Assembly: GCF_003319185.1 (NCBI RefSeq)
Contig: NZ_QOHJ01000007.1
Span: forward strand, 62,001-126,000
DNA length: 64,000 bases
From: Blastococcus sp. TF02A-30
Lineage (GTDB): Bacteria; Actinomycetota; Actinomycetes; Mycobacteriales; Geodermatophilaceae
Reading direction: 5' to 3'
Shown: positions 40,628 to 49,092 of the stretch, piece after piece
Numbering within the stretch: the stretch's first letter is position 1
Layout: the number at the start of each line of letters is the position of its first letter
Position numbers and translations under genes: made by a program
The notes under the pieces: model-generated
Databases searched by the model: none
The model's input: the letters and a program-made list of their open reading frames with translations, nothing else
What the model was told of the DNA's origin: nothing

Positions 40628-40701
40628 TCGGGGTGACAGGATTTGAACCTGCGGCCCCCTGCTCCCAAAGCAGGTGCGCTACCAAGCTGCGCCACACCCC
40701 G
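40628..40701 (-). tRNA. tRNA-Pro (anticodon TGG)
   Basis: 74 nt folding into a complete cloverleaf: acceptor CGGGGTG/CACCCCG, D arm GCGC, anticodon stem CCTGC/GCAGG with loop TTTGGGA, and T arm GCAGG/CCTGT with TTCAAAT. CCA is not encoded. Confidence 0.95.
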
Positions 40702-40783
40702 CGGCCGCCCGAGTCTAGGCGCCCGTGCCGGCGCCACCCGCAGGGCGGAGGAACGAGGGCCGGTTAGGCTGTGCGGGCACCTC

Positions 40784-40857
40784 GCGGGTGTAGCTCAATG
40801 GTAGAGCCCCAGCCTTCCAAGCTGGCCATGCCGGTTCGATCCCGGTCACCCGCTCCA
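40784..40857 (+). tRNA. tRNA-Gly (anticodon TCC), CCA encoded
   Basis: Acceptor GCGGGTG/CACCCGC, anticodon stem CCAGC/GCTGG with loop CTTCCAA, T arm CCGGTTCGATCCCGG, then T and CCA. Accessory genes begin right after its 3' end, so it is the likely integration site of the following element. Confidence 0.95.
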
Positions 40858-40914
40858 CGTACTGACCAGCTCGTATGCCGGTTTACGCAGCTCAGCCGGG
40901 CAGCGCCGTTCATT

Positions 40915-40992
40915 CCGTGCCTTAGCAGTGCTGACCTCTGTTGGCCGCTGAACACCGGCTTTGGCCCGTGCTTAAGGCACGGATAAGGCACG
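40915..40992. repeat. Inverted and direct TAAGGCACG repeats beside tRNA-Gly
   Basis: CCGTGCCTTA at 40915-40924 is the exact complement of TAAGGCACGG at 40973-40982, and TAAGGCACG recurs at 40984-40992. Closely spaced 9-10 bp repeats beside an attachment site resemble arm-type sites of tyrosine integrases. The 255 bases from 40858 to 41112 show no gene. Confidence 0.6.
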
Positions 40993-41112
40993 ACCTCGAG
41001 CGGCCCAAGCTACGAACGCGTTGTCCTATGGCTCGCTGCACTGCCAGGTGAAACCGGCTCTTCCTACTTGAGGTGGCCGTCGGATGGGCGCCCACGGCAC
41101 CGGGGATCGCCG

Positions 41113-42108
41113 TCATGTGTCGAGGAAGTCCCATTCGCTGCCGAGGACCCAGCGCAGGGCCGAAAGCTTGCCGTTGAGCATCCCGAGCTCGAAATCCGTG
41201 TACCGGCCCAGCTGACCAGGCTCTGTGTACAGCCCCTCAACACGCCGGCGCCCTGGCCCTGCAATCGCGAGTAGGCGCTCCAGCTCGGCGTCGTCCCCAG
41301 CGTCCTCGAGCCGGTACTCGTGCTGGAGGGAGCGGTGGTACCAGATGCGGTCGAACAGCTCCCGTTCTGCCTCCACGATCTCGTCCAGCTGTCGGGGCTC
41401 CTCCTCGAAGTAGGTCTCGGCGAACAGCTCCTCGATCTCGTCGCCGAAGTAGTCCAGGAGGACCTGATTGAGGCCGTCGACTCCCAGCCCGTAGGTCGAC
41501 CCCTCCGCTGCGAACAGACTGGCGAGGTCAGGATGCGGCTGCCGCGCGTCTCCGCCGGGCAAGGAGAAGTCGTCGCTGTTGCTCGTGATGAACGCGTGCG
41601 GCTCCCGCTCCAGGTCGACACCTCGGGTAACTGTCGCGTAGAGCTCGATGAGCAAGGCGTCGGCGACACTGTTGCGGGACCGGTGGAACGGCGCCTGCTT
41701 CGAAAGGCCGCGCTCGACCACCCGGCGCTTCTCTTCGCCCTCTGGCTCGATGACACGACCCGCCTGGAGCAGTACCAGCACCTCGTCGAAGTTGCGGGTC
41801 GTCATCGCGCCGATGAGCGGCACATGACGCGCGAGGTCCGCAACGAGCCTGCGTGCCTCCTCCTGAGCCGTCCCGCCGTAGTCGTCGAGGTCTTGTTTGA
41901 TGAACTTGAACCGCTGGGCGATGCTCGCCGTCATCGACGTCTCAACCCGGTCCCGGTTCCGCTCGAACTCGTCGATGACGAGTCGAGGGACGAGTAGCTC
42001 GACCTGCCCCTGGTGAACGAGGACCCGGAGCGCGACGATCCAGCGCTGCCCGTCGCGGCGCTTGCACAGGTCCAGCCAGGTGGAGGTGTCAACGAGCAGA
42101 TGGAGCAC
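41113..42108 (-). CDS. PIN-domain protein (DUF4935-like), putative nuclease
   Basis: 331 residues from the GTG at 42108, preceded by a TACGGT hexamer and six bases, which suits a leaderless start; an ATG 33 bases upstream is the alternative. PIN residues are all present: Asp7 in LLVDTSTWLDL, Glu47 in VIDEFERNRDRV, Asp150 in NSVADALLIE and Asp179/180 in ITSNSDDFSL. PIN proteins cut RNA. The C-terminal 140 residues are an extra helical domain with an Arg/Glu-rich part. No small antitoxin gene overlaps it, so it is not a simple VapC. It is the first cargo gene after tRNA-Gly. Confidence 0.8.
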   Translation of the reverse strand: MLHLLVDTSTWLDLCKRRDGQRWIVALRVLVHQGQVELLVPRLVIDEFERNRDRVETSMTASIAQRFKFIKQDLDDYGGTAQEEARRLVADLARHVPLIGAMTTRNFDEVLVLLQAGRVIEPEGEEKRRVVERGLSKQAPFHRSRNSVADALLIELYATVTRGVDLEREPHAFITSNSDDFSLPGGDARQPHPDLASLFAAEGSTYGLGVDGLNQVLLDYFGDEIEELFAETYFEEEPRQLDEIVEAERELFDRIWYHRSLQHEYRLEDAGDDAELERLLAIAGPGRRRVEGLYTEPGQLGRYTDFELGMLNGKLSALRWVLGSEWDFLDT

Positions 42109-42139
42109 GACCCCACCGTATGGGTACCCCGGAGGCGAC

Positions 42140-42715
42140 ATGGCCCAGCTGACCGAGGAGCAGAAGGCTCAGAGAGCGGCCGCACGTCGCCGCAGCTCTG
42201 CCTTGGCCGCCGAGGAGGACGCCCTCCGGCATGAGCGCAAGCGTCAGGAGTGGGATGCCAACGGCACCCGGCTCACCCGCGACGAGATAGAGGCCGGCGT
42301 TCCCTGTCACGGCTGCGGCCAGCCGATCATCGACGGGCTCGGCGACTGGCCACCGCTCATGAAGCTGACCGAGCAGGAGACGCGCGAGTACGACGCCGCC
42401 CAGGCGGACTTCGCCGCCCGCCACAAGGACTGCCGTGGCTATCGCTGGAGCATGTCGGGCTCCCGCGCGTTGCACTGCGGCTACTGCTGCCCTCCCCCGC
42501 CGCTCAGCGAGCGGCAGCTGGAGAGGCTCGGCACGCTGCTCCGCGCCAGCCGACCGGATCCGGCGGAACTACGGACGTGGCGCCTGACCCTGACCTGCGA
42601 CCACGTCATCGACGTCCAGCAGCACAAGTCGCACGGGCAATGGACGACCAACGTGCGGCACTGCCCCACCTGCGATCAGACCCGCAGGGTCGTAACCGCG
42701 GAAGCTCAGCCGTAG
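42140..42715 (+). CDS. Cysteine-rich, probably zinc-binding protein of unknown function
   Basis: 191 residues from the ATG at 42140, with GGAGGCGAC just before it. The N-terminus is a charged coiled coil (residues 5-40). Then come possible metal ligands in groups: CHGCG (56-60), HKDC (95-98), HCGYCC (112-117), CDH (153-155) and HCPTC (174-178). I recognise no named family. It diverges from the PIN gene with 31 bp between starts, so the two may share regulation. Confidence 0.65.
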   Translation: MAQLTEEQKAQRAAARRRSSALAAEEDALRHERKRQEWDANGTRLTRDEIEAGVPCHGCGQPIIDGLGDWPPLMKLTEQETREYDAAQADFAARHKDCRGYRWSMSGSRALHCGYCCPPPPLSERQLERLGTLLRASRPDPAELRTWRLTLTCDHVIDVQQHKSHGQWTTNVRHCPTCDQTRRVVTAEAQP

Positions 42716-42726
42716 GGCGCTCGTAC

Positions 42727-43752
42727 TCAGAAGGGCGGCTCGTCGCTTCCCACAGCCCACGGGTCGGACTGCTTCGGAAGCGCTCCAGCAGGAAGTGGCA
42801 GGTTGTTCACGACGTAGAGATTGAGAATGTCACCCCGGTCGATGAACATGATCTGACTTCTCTTCGAGTCATCTAGAGCGTTGCCTATCCAGTTCCGAGC
42901 AGCCTTGGTGATCTCGCCTCCAGCGACAATGAAGGCGTGGTCCACCAAGACTCGCTTGTTCGTCTCGGGATCGAATATCTCGTGAGCCAGCATCATGAGA
43001 GCTTGGTGGTGAATCTCGGCGACGTTCGCGTTACCGGCCTTGGTGACGCCAGATGCGTCGATCTTCCCCTTCTTGGCTTGGATGCCGAAGTAGAGCAGGT
43101 GCTGGGTCGGCAAGGTGAAGCGCATCCAGACGTCCTTGCCGTACTCCAGAGCCTTGTCCTTGTGGCCGGCCGCCGTGATTCGGTGGAACCCGAGCTGACG
43201 GAAGAGGGGCAGCAGGACCTCCTCGATGAGCTCGTCCTCGCTGCAGGTGTCGAGGTACGTCTTGAGGTCACTGCGGCGCTTGGCCTCGGCTGCAGTAAAC
43301 GGTCGATGGGGATTCGCTTGCAACACAGTGGTGGTGTTGGTGCCGAGATGACGCAGGTAGCAGTGCCTGTCGTCGGCGTAGAAGGCTTCGAAGCCCTCTT
43401 TGGCCAGCACGTCGTTTAGCTGCCCCAGTGCGTTCGGTCGATCCGGGCCCTCGCTCTTGGCGTCACTCGGGCTCATGAGCTGGTCGATGAGGCGGCAGAA
43501 GATTTCGGGAGGGTGCGCCAGCCCATCATGGGGCTCGCCCAGCATGAACTCGAGCACATCCGCAACCCAGCGGTGACGAGTCGAGCCGTCGTGCACCCAG
43601 TCAGTACCAAGGTCTTGGAAGAACTCGGTGATGTACATGCTCGACCGGTACGGGAAGTACCTCGGCTTCTCTCCCGGGCCCGGGTTGTCGGAACCCAGAT
43701 TGCCGCAGACCAGGTCGGCAAGTTCCTCCAAGTTCCGTCGCTTGAACCTCAT
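42727..43752 (-). CDS. Restriction endonuclease-like protein with AbiJ-type N-terminus
   Basis: 341 residues. The N-terminal 140 (ITEFFQDLGTDWVHDGSTRH; PPEIFCRLIDQLM; ALGQLNDVLAKEGFEAFY) resembles AbiJ N-terminal domains. The C-terminal half looks like an Mrr-type PD-(D/E)xK nuclease: Glu177/178 in SEDELIEEVLLP, Asp207 in YGKDVW, and Gln225-x-Lys227 in YFGIQAKKGK. Together these suggest an abortive-infection nuclease. The ATG overlaps the stop of the upstream frameshifted gene (ATGA). Domain names are from memory of the families, not a search. Confidence 0.65.
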   Translation of the reverse strand: MRFKRRNLEELADLVCGNLGSDNPGPGEKPRYFPYRSSMYITEFFQDLGTDWVHDGSTRHRWVADVLEFMLGEPHDGLAHPPEIFCRLIDQLMSPSDAKSEGPDRPNALGQLNDVLAKEGFEAFYADDRHCYLRHLGTNTTTVLQANPHRPFTAAEAKRRSDLKTYLDTCSEDELIEEVLLPLFRQLGFHRITAAGHKDKALEYGKDVWMRFTLPTQHLLYFGIQAKKGKIDASGVTKAGNANVAEIHHQALMMLAHEIFDPETNKRVLVDHAFIVAGGEITKAARNWIGNALDDSKRSQIMFIDRGDILNLYVVNNLPLPAGALPKQSDPWAVGSDEPPF

Positions 43753-44209
43753 ATCTGCCCCTTCGGGCGCCCGAGGGTCGTCGCCTGAGAGCCGTCTTCC
43801 TGATGCCGGGCAGCATCGAGCATGGCCCTGACCGGACCTGGGAACAGCGCGTCGAGGTCGAGATCCCGCGTGAGGCCACCCAGGGTGCGCCAGAACACTG
43901 TGCGGACCTCTCCAGGCGTGACCCCGTATGCCTCGGCGACCGCCTGCTCAACGCCCAGTCCCTGGCGCCTGGGTCCTTCTTGGCCGCGTCAGTCACGCGA
44001 AGCATCTCGATGACGACCGAGGTCGCGGTCTCTGCCGCCTCTTCTTCGGGGGCCGGTGCGGTGCTCGTGACAGGAGAGGACGACGGAGTTAGCGACGACG
44101 AGGGCGTCGTCGCGCTCGGCGAGGAGTCCGGACTCGCGTCGCTTGCCGCGCAGCCGGCGAGTGGCAGCAGCGACAGGAGTACGCCGACCGTTAACCGCCG
44201 TGTGGTCAT
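43749..44209 (-). pseudogene. Frameshifted lipoprotein gene
   Basis: Starts MTTRRLTVGVLLSLLPLAGC, a clear lipoprotein signal, then a Ser/Thr/Pro linker and VVIEMLRVTDAAKKDPGA. After that the frame becomes uncoded-looking Arg/Ser sequence, while another frame gives a good helical continuation (GLGVEQAVAEAYGVTPGEVR; DALFPGPVRAMLDAARHQ) and ends at 43749, overlapping the nuclease ATG. One extra base near 43960 would join the two parts. Either the gene is broken or the read has a one-base error. Function unknown. Confidence 0.6.
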
Positions 44210-44405
44210 CGCGACTGTCCTCGCCGGGGCCGCGGGCCACGCTTCGGCATGAGCATTACCCGGAAACGGGCGGGCTGCAGGCACGCGGGCCGCCGTAACG
44301 CTCGACTTTGTGCGCGGGCCATGGGCACCTCCCCGGCGGTGGTGGGGGAAATTACCACCGAGATCGCCCGTGAAGGCAATGCCTTTCCTCCTGAAAGTCT
44401 CCTGT

Positions 44406-44858
44406 TCAGCCGCCGGGAGACGACAAGGCCGCGTGGTCGCTTCGGGAACGGCGGACGGCCGCCTCCACGCGAGCGACGTCCACTCCGAGGACTTCGGCGA
44501 CGGCGGCCATCACCTTGGCGGAGTGATCTACACCGGGTCGTCCGTCCTCCAGGCGCACGTATGTCATGACTGACAGGCCGGGAGCAGTCACCTGGTTGGT
44601 GGCGAAGCCAGCCGCGAGGCGGAGGGCCGCCAATGGCGGATCGCTCGCATCGACGTCGAGCAGGTACAAGGGGTCGACGCCCAGCGCAGCCGCGAGCCTC
44701 GGTACGAAGCGGGGGCGCGGGCGCTCGAGCCCGGTCTCCCACACCCGGACACGGGCCGGGCCCGAGAGCTCAAGCTTCATGGCCAGTTCTTCTCTGGTCA
44801 GCCCCACGGCCTCGCGGGCAGCCTGCAAGCGGTCACCTCGAAGCAGCGGCCGCGCCAT
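44406..44858 (-). CDS. XRE-family regulator with two helix-turn-helix-like regions
   Basis: 150 residues from the ATG at 44858, with GGGAGA upstream. The N-terminal HTH reads RLQAAREAVGLTREELAMKL and FVPRLAAALGVDPLYLL. A second related part follows (LRLAAGFATNQVTAPGL; HSAKVMAAVAEVLGVDVARV), as if the domain were duplicated and worn. Likely the element's control gene. It faces the excisionase gene across 413 bp. Confidence 0.75.
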   Translation of the reverse strand: MARPLLRGDRLQAAREAVGLTREELAMKLELSGPARVRVWETGLERPRPRFVPRLAAALGVDPLYLLDVDASDPPLAALRLAAGFATNQVTAPGLSVMTYVRLEDGRPGVDHSAKVMAAVAEVLGVDVARVEAAVRRSRSDHAALSSPGG

Positions 44859-45271
44859 GGCAGCTCTCCCCCACATCACCCGTTCGGTGGACACCCGCCG
44901 TGGCGCTGAACCCTAGCGCCCGCCTGGCTGTCTCGGTTCGCAACGCTCGCGCTGCGGCGTGCAACGGCATCATCCGAAGGCCGCGAAGCCGTCTCCACCC
45001 AGGGCCTGGAGACGAACTGGTGGATGGGTGGTGGTCGATGCCGATGCCACGGCAACGCTGCCAGCACCGCTTGTGTTGTCACGGCGAACTACCCACCGAT
45101 CCCGATGTCCAGACGGGAGAGAAACCGGAACATTGCGCGCCAGGCTTTCCGCATGAAATCCGCAACCCATGACCAGGCAGAGCGTCCTCGATGGCTTCCA
45201 GGTTGGGTCTCCGCCCTCGACACCGACCGGCGCGTTCGCGGACGGCCCCTTCGCCAGCAGGGCGGCACCTG
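44859..45271. other. 413-bp divergent region between the XRE gene and the excisionase gene
   Basis: Should contain the control promoters of the element. I see no convincing coding frame, no long palindrome and no clear paired hexamers. Base composition is more even than in the chromosomal flanks. Confidence 0.4.
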
Positions 45272-45493
45272 ATGGCCGTCACGACGTCGGAACGAGCGGC
45301 ACCGAGCCAACGGAATGACCCCCTGCTGACCGTCGCCCAGGCCGGGGACTACCTGGGAACCGGCGAACGCTTCATTCGCCGGCTGATCGCTCAACGGCGA
45401 ATCACCTACGTCAAGCTCGGCAAGTACGTCAGGCTTCAGCGCTCAACGCTCGACGCATTTATCGAGGCCGGACGTATCACCAGCGAGGAGTAG
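45272..45493 (+). CDS. xis: Excisionase / helix-turn-helix protein (HTH_17)
   Basis: 73 residues from the ATG at 45272; a longer frame upstream is Arg-rich and less likely. The winged-helix core is PLLTVAQAGDYLGTGERFIR then LIAQRRITYVKLGKYVRLQR, the usual excisionase/MerR-like form. It would bend DNA at the attachment sites and set the direction of integrase action. It lies 386 bp before the integrase gene on the same strand. Confidence 0.8.
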   Translation: MAVTTSERAAPSQRNDPLLTVAQAGDYLGTGERFIRRLIAQRRITYVKLGKYVRLQRSTLDAFIEAGRITSEE

Positions 45494-45879
45494 CGCGCCA
45501 CGGCACGCAAGCAGCGACCGCTGTTGCGCGATTCGGGAAGCAGAAGACCGCGGTATTCGCCGCCCCCGCCACGTGGCTTGTCTGCCGTCCCCTTGTCCTC
45601 TGTCAGGGCGCGACATGACGCGAGGTCCGCGGCGAACGACCCAGCTCATGCGGAGGCCGAGTCAAAGACTCGTCATTCACAAGCTCGCGAATGGGCTTCC
45701 TCGGCCCGGTCGGAGGCTGAGACTCCAGCTTCTTCGTCCAGTCGACGATCACGTCGGCCTGTGGAAGTCAAGACCCTCTCTGGATCAGTGGAACCCAAGA
45801 CTCGATCGACGCCGAGCCACCGACACCCGCTCGCGGTCACGCGACGCTCCCATCGACTGCAAGACACGGAGAGGTCGTC
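45494..45879. other. 386-bp space between the excisionase and integrase genes
   Basis: No recognisable gene. Several overlapping open frames are Ser/Arg-rich without homology-like sequence. It may hold the remains of a deleted element gene or the integrase promoter. Confidence 0.4.
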
Positions 45880-47013
45880 ATGGGTCGAAGAGGCTGGGGA
45901 ACCGTCCGCAAGCTTCCCTCTGGCCGCTACCAAGCCCGCTACACGGATGGCTCGGGAAACCAAGTCTCAGCGCCGTCCACATTCGCCACCAAAGCTGACG
46001 GCGATCGTTGGCTCGCAAGAGCGCAGACCGAGATGGACTCGGGCCGCTGGGCGGACCCGAAGGCGGGCAAGGAGACGCTCAAGGCCTACGCCGAACGCTG
46101 GGTCGAGACTCGCCTCGTCAGGGGCCGGCCGCTGGCCCCGCGCACCGCCGAGCTCTACCGGGCACAGCTCAAGAAGCACATCGTCCCAACCTTGGGAGCG
46201 ACGCAACTTCGCCAACTGGAGACGTCCGCCGTCCGGGCCTGGTACGGCAAGCTAAGCGGCCCGAGCGGGCCAGGCCAGGTCACGGCGGCCAAGTGCTACC
46301 GGCTGCTGCGTGCCATCTGCACCACAGCCGTGGACGACAACCTCATGGCGCGGAACCCATGCTCCATCCGCGGGGCGGGGCAGGAACGTTCCAGTGAACG
46401 GCCGATGTTCACGGTCGCTCAGGTCCAGGCGCTGGTCGACGCGGTCGAGGATCGCTGGCGAGCGCTGATCCTCCTGGCCGCCTGGACGGGCCTCCGCATC
46501 GGCGAGCTGTCCGCACTGCGCCGCGAGCACCTCGATTTGAAGGCAGGCACCGTGAGCGTGACGAGCGCCGTCGTCGACGTCGTCGGACAGCAACGCTCCT
46601 ACGGCCCACCCAAGTCCGCTGCCGGCCGCCGATCCGTCGCGATCCCGCCGCACATCATCGGCGATTTGCAGCACCACCTCGCCATGTACGCCCAGCCCGG
46701 CCCACACGGACTGGTCTTCGTGGGGCCGAAGGGTGGACTCATCCGGCGCAACAACTTCGCCTCGCGGGTGTGGGCTCCGGCAGCAGAAGCGGCCGGACTT
46801 CCGGCCGGCTCTCACCTGCACGACCTGCGCGGCTGGGGAGCGACCATCGCCGCCCGTCATGGAGCCACCACCAAGGAACTCATGCACCGTCTCGGGCACG
46901 CCTCGCCCGCCGCGGCGCTTCGGTACCAGCGCGCCGAACAGGACCGAGACGCCGCTCTCGCCGCCGCTATGAGCGCGGCCCTGAGGCGATCGGAAGGCGC
47001 GGCCTCGAACTAA
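45880..47013 (+). CDS. int: Tyrosine site-specific integrase
   Basis: 377 residues. The N-terminal arm-binding domain (RYQARYTDGSGNQVSAPSTF) and a SAM-like core-binding domain (LAPRTAELYRAQLKKHIVP) are followed by the catalytic domain. All catalytic residues are present: Arg206 (TGLRIGEL), Lys245 (GPPKSAAGR), His314 and Arg317 (HDLRGWG), His340 (RLGHAS) and Tyr349 (ALRYQRA). It therefore looks active. It lies at the end of the element far from tRNA-Gly, the opposite of the usual integrase-next-to-tRNA layout. Confidence 0.92.
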   Translation: MGRRGWGTVRKLPSGRYQARYTDGSGNQVSAPSTFATKADGDRWLARAQTEMDSGRWADPKAGKETLKAYAERWVETRLVRGRPLAPRTAELYRAQLKKHIVPTLGATQLRQLETSAVRAWYGKLSGPSGPGQVTAAKCYRLLRAICTTAVDDNLMARNPCSIRGAGQERSSERPMFTVAQVQALVDAVEDRWRALILLAAWTGLRIGELSALRREHLDLKAGTVSVTSAVVDVVGQQRSYGPPKSAAGRRSVAIPPHIIGDLQHHLAMYAQPGPHGLVFVGPKGGLIRRNNFASRVWAPAAEAAGLPAGSHLHDLRGWGATIAARHGATTKELMHRLGHASPAAALRYQRAEQDRDAALAAAMSAALRRSEGAASN

Positions 47014-47228
47014 TCACGCGTTAGCGGTCGCGGCCAGGGTCACCAGCCAAGGCGACCAGCGCAATGTCATCGTCACCGGCATGCAGCGCCAGCGCGGTGG
47101 GTCGTCGGTGGTCTCGCTCCGATACCCGACGCTCGTCCTCGGGAACGAGAGGTTGATGCGACTGGATTAGGGGCACGCGTTCGGCCGGGCGGAGTCACCG
47201 CCCCGCCGAGGGGGAAGGAGTTCCACAC

Positions 47229-48437
47229 GTGCTCTCAGACAGGTCCCGACCCGTGATCGAGACGACCCTGCCAGTCGTGGGGCAGAACATCGGCAAGATT
47301 GCCGAGCGGTTCTACCAGCACATGTTCGGCGAGCACCCGGAGCTGCTCGACGGATTGTTCAACCGCGGCAACCAGGCCGAGGGCACCCAGCAGCAGGCGC
47401 TCGCCGGCTCGGTCGCCGTCTTCGCCACCGCCCTCGTCAACCACCCCGACCGGCTGCCCGAGCAGTTGCTCTCACGCATCGCGCACAAGCACGCGTCGCT
47501 GGGGCTGCGCCCCGACCAGTACCAGGTGGTGCATGACAACCTCTTCTGGGCGATCGGCGACGTGCTCGGCGATGCCGTGACGCCGGAGGTCGCCGCCGCC
47601 TGGGACGAGGTGTACTGGCTGATGGCGTTCGCGCTGATCAACCAGGAGCGCGGGCTCTACAGCGCTCGTGGCGTGCGGCCTGAAACGGTCTGGCGCGACT
47701 GGCAGGTGATCGAGAAAGTCCGGGAAACGGCGGACGTCGTGCGGTTCACCGTCAAGCGGATCGACGACAGGTTGGTGAAGACCTCGCTGCCGGGCCAATA
47801 CGTCACGGTGCGCATGCCGATGGACGACGGCGTTCGGCAGCCCCGCCAGTACAGCCTCACGCGGGCCGATGACGGCGAGCACCGCTCGTTCGCGGTGAAG
47901 CGGGTGCACGGCGGAGGCAAGCCCGACGGCGAGGTCTCGAACCTGCTGCATGACCGGGTCGACGTCGGCGACACGATCACCATGTCCCTGCCGTTCGGCG
48001 ACGTCGTCCTCGACGACTCCCGCCCCGCCGTCTTCTGCAGCGCCGGCATCGGCATCACCCCGATGGCCGGCATGCTCTCCCACCTGGTCAACGCGAAGAC
48101 CCATCTCGACATCACGCTGCTGCACGCAGACGTCGACGAACCCTCCTGGGCGTTGCGCCGCCAAGTCCTCGACGACGTCCGCGCTCTGCCCGACGGCACG
48201 GTCCACGTCTGGTTCGAGCGGGGTTCCGAGTGCAGCCTCCCGGTCGACGGCGTCCACGCCGGGACGATGGACCTCGCCGAGGTGGACCTGCCCGACGACG
48301 CCGTGTACTACCTGTGCGGCCCGCTGCCGTTCATGCAGGCGGTGCGCAGTGCGTTGGTCGATCGCGGCGTCGCCCCACGGGACATCCAGTACGAGGTGTT
48401 CGGTCCGGACCTGTGGCAGGCCGACGAAACCGCCTGA
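47229..48437 (+). CDS. hmp: Flavohemoglobin, nitric oxide dioxygenase
   Basis: 402 residues, GTG start. Globin domain with distal Tyr29 (RFYQHMF) and proximal His88 (IAHKHASLGL). The FAD domain has RQYSLT, and the NAD domain has SAGIGITPMAG and YYLCGPLPFM. It turns NO into nitrate with O2 and NADH. It stands at the edge of the nitrate-respiration cluster, on the opposite strand, and would protect the cell from NO made by nitrite reduction. The 215 bases upstream hold no obvious operator. Confidence 0.94.
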   Translation: MLSDRSRPVIETTLPVVGQNIGKIAERFYQHMFGEHPELLDGLFNRGNQAEGTQQQALAGSVAVFATALVNHPDRLPEQLLSRIAHKHASLGLRPDQYQVVHDNLFWAIGDVLGDAVTPEVAAAWDEVYWLMAFALINQERGLYSARGVRPETVWRDWQVIEKVRETADVVRFTVKRIDDRLVKTSLPGQYVTVRMPMDDGVRQPRQYSLTRADDGEHRSFAVKRVHGGGKPDGEVSNLLHDRVDVGDTITMSLPFGDVVLDDSRPAVFCSAGIGITPMAGMLSHLVNAKTHLDITLLHADVDEPSWALRRQVLDDVRALPDGTVHVWFERGSECSLPVDGVHAGTMDLAEVDLPDDAVYYLCGPLPFMQAVRSALVDRGVAPRDIQYEVFGPDLWQADETA

Positions 48438-48446
48438 CCAACTCAC

Positions 48447-48477
48447 GGCGCCGGCGGCCGTCCCGGTCGCCGGCGCC
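48447..48477. terminator. Terminator between hmp and the hemerythrin gene
   Basis: A 10-bp stem GGCGCCGGCG/CGCCGGCGCC with an 11-base loop, placed between the two convergent stop codons. Confidence 0.6.
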
Positions 48478-48497
48478 CGGGCCCCCGGCGCTGGTCG

Positions 48498-48992
48498 TCA
48501 GACGGTCGACGACGCCGTCGCAGCGGGCCCCGGCGCCGAGTGCTCGGCTTCCCATCGGTCCATGTCGTCCCAGTCGCTGCCGTCCAGCGTCGCGAGGGCG
48601 GCGGGGAACAGGCCGTAGTCCTCCTTGTACATGTGCTCGTCGAGTTCGTGAAGCACATGTCGTACACCGTCGCGCCAGCGTTGCACCGCGGCCGTCGGCA
48701 CGTCCTCCAGGTCGTCGACCGCGTCGTAGAGGTCAGCGTGCTCGCCCTCGAGCACGGCGACGTGCGCAGCGAGGTCCTCGGAGCGGCGGAGCATGGGGAA
48801 GAGCGAGCCTTCCTCCTTGGCGACGTGGGGGCCGAGGACGGCCAGCAGATCGCGGAAGTGGCTGTGGGCGCCCACGTCGTCCCCGGCCGCGAGGTGCCGC
48901 TGGATGTGGTCGCTGAGATCGCGCAGCCGGTCGTGCTCGTCCATCAGGCGAGCGACGGGCGTGAGATCGCGGCAGCCGCAGTGGTCGCACAT
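48498..48992 (-). CDS. Hemerythrin domain protein with N-terminal CxxCxC motif
   Basis: 164 residues. It begins MCDHCGCRDLTPV, then an HHE domain: LMDEHDRLRDLSDHI, HSHFRDLLAVLGPHVAKEE, LEGEHADLYDAV and HELDEHMYKEDYGLFP, giving the His and Glu ligands of a di-iron site. It may bind O2 or NO, or help repair Fe-S centres (compare RIC/YtfE); this is inference from the locus. The Cys motif could bind a separate metal. It lies 100 bp behind narK on the same strand. Confidence 0.85.
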   Translation of the reverse strand: MCDHCGCRDLTPVARLMDEHDRLRDLSDHIQRHLAAGDDVGAHSHFRDLLAVLGPHVAKEEGSLFPMLRRSEDLAAHVAVLEGEHADLYDAVDDLEDVPTAAVQRWRDGVRHVLHELDEHMYKEDYGLFPAALATLDGSDWDDMDRWEAEHSAPGPAATASSTV

Positions 48993-49092
48993 GGGTACTC
49001 CTCGACCTGGGTGGGTGGTTCACTCCCTTCAAGGATCGTTGACCGGCCGGTCATTCCCCGTCACGGCGTGGCGCCGACGCCGTCCGGCGTCG

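Larger units (their letters stand above)
40858..47013. mobile_element. Putative integrated element behind tRNA-Gly
   Basis: Starts at the tRNA-Gly 3' end and runs to the end of a tyrosine integrase gene. It carries PIN, Cys-rich, endonuclease-like, frameshifted lipoprotein, XRE, excisionase and integrase genes. Composition looks less GC-rich than the flanks. Short repeats next to the tRNA resemble integrase arm sites. No copy of the tRNA 3' end was found after the integrase, so the right boundary is a guess and the element may be a remnant. Confidence 0.6.

Noticed and set aside
45524..46255. A 243-codon plus-strand frame before and inside int
   Set aside because: Overlaps the integrase in another frame; composition is Ser/Arg-rich with no recognisable domain.
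47014..47228. Expected right attachment site (copy of the tRNA-Gly 3' end)
   Set aside because: No stretch matching the T-arm/acceptor end of tRNA-Gly or tRNA-Pro could be seen in these 215 bases.
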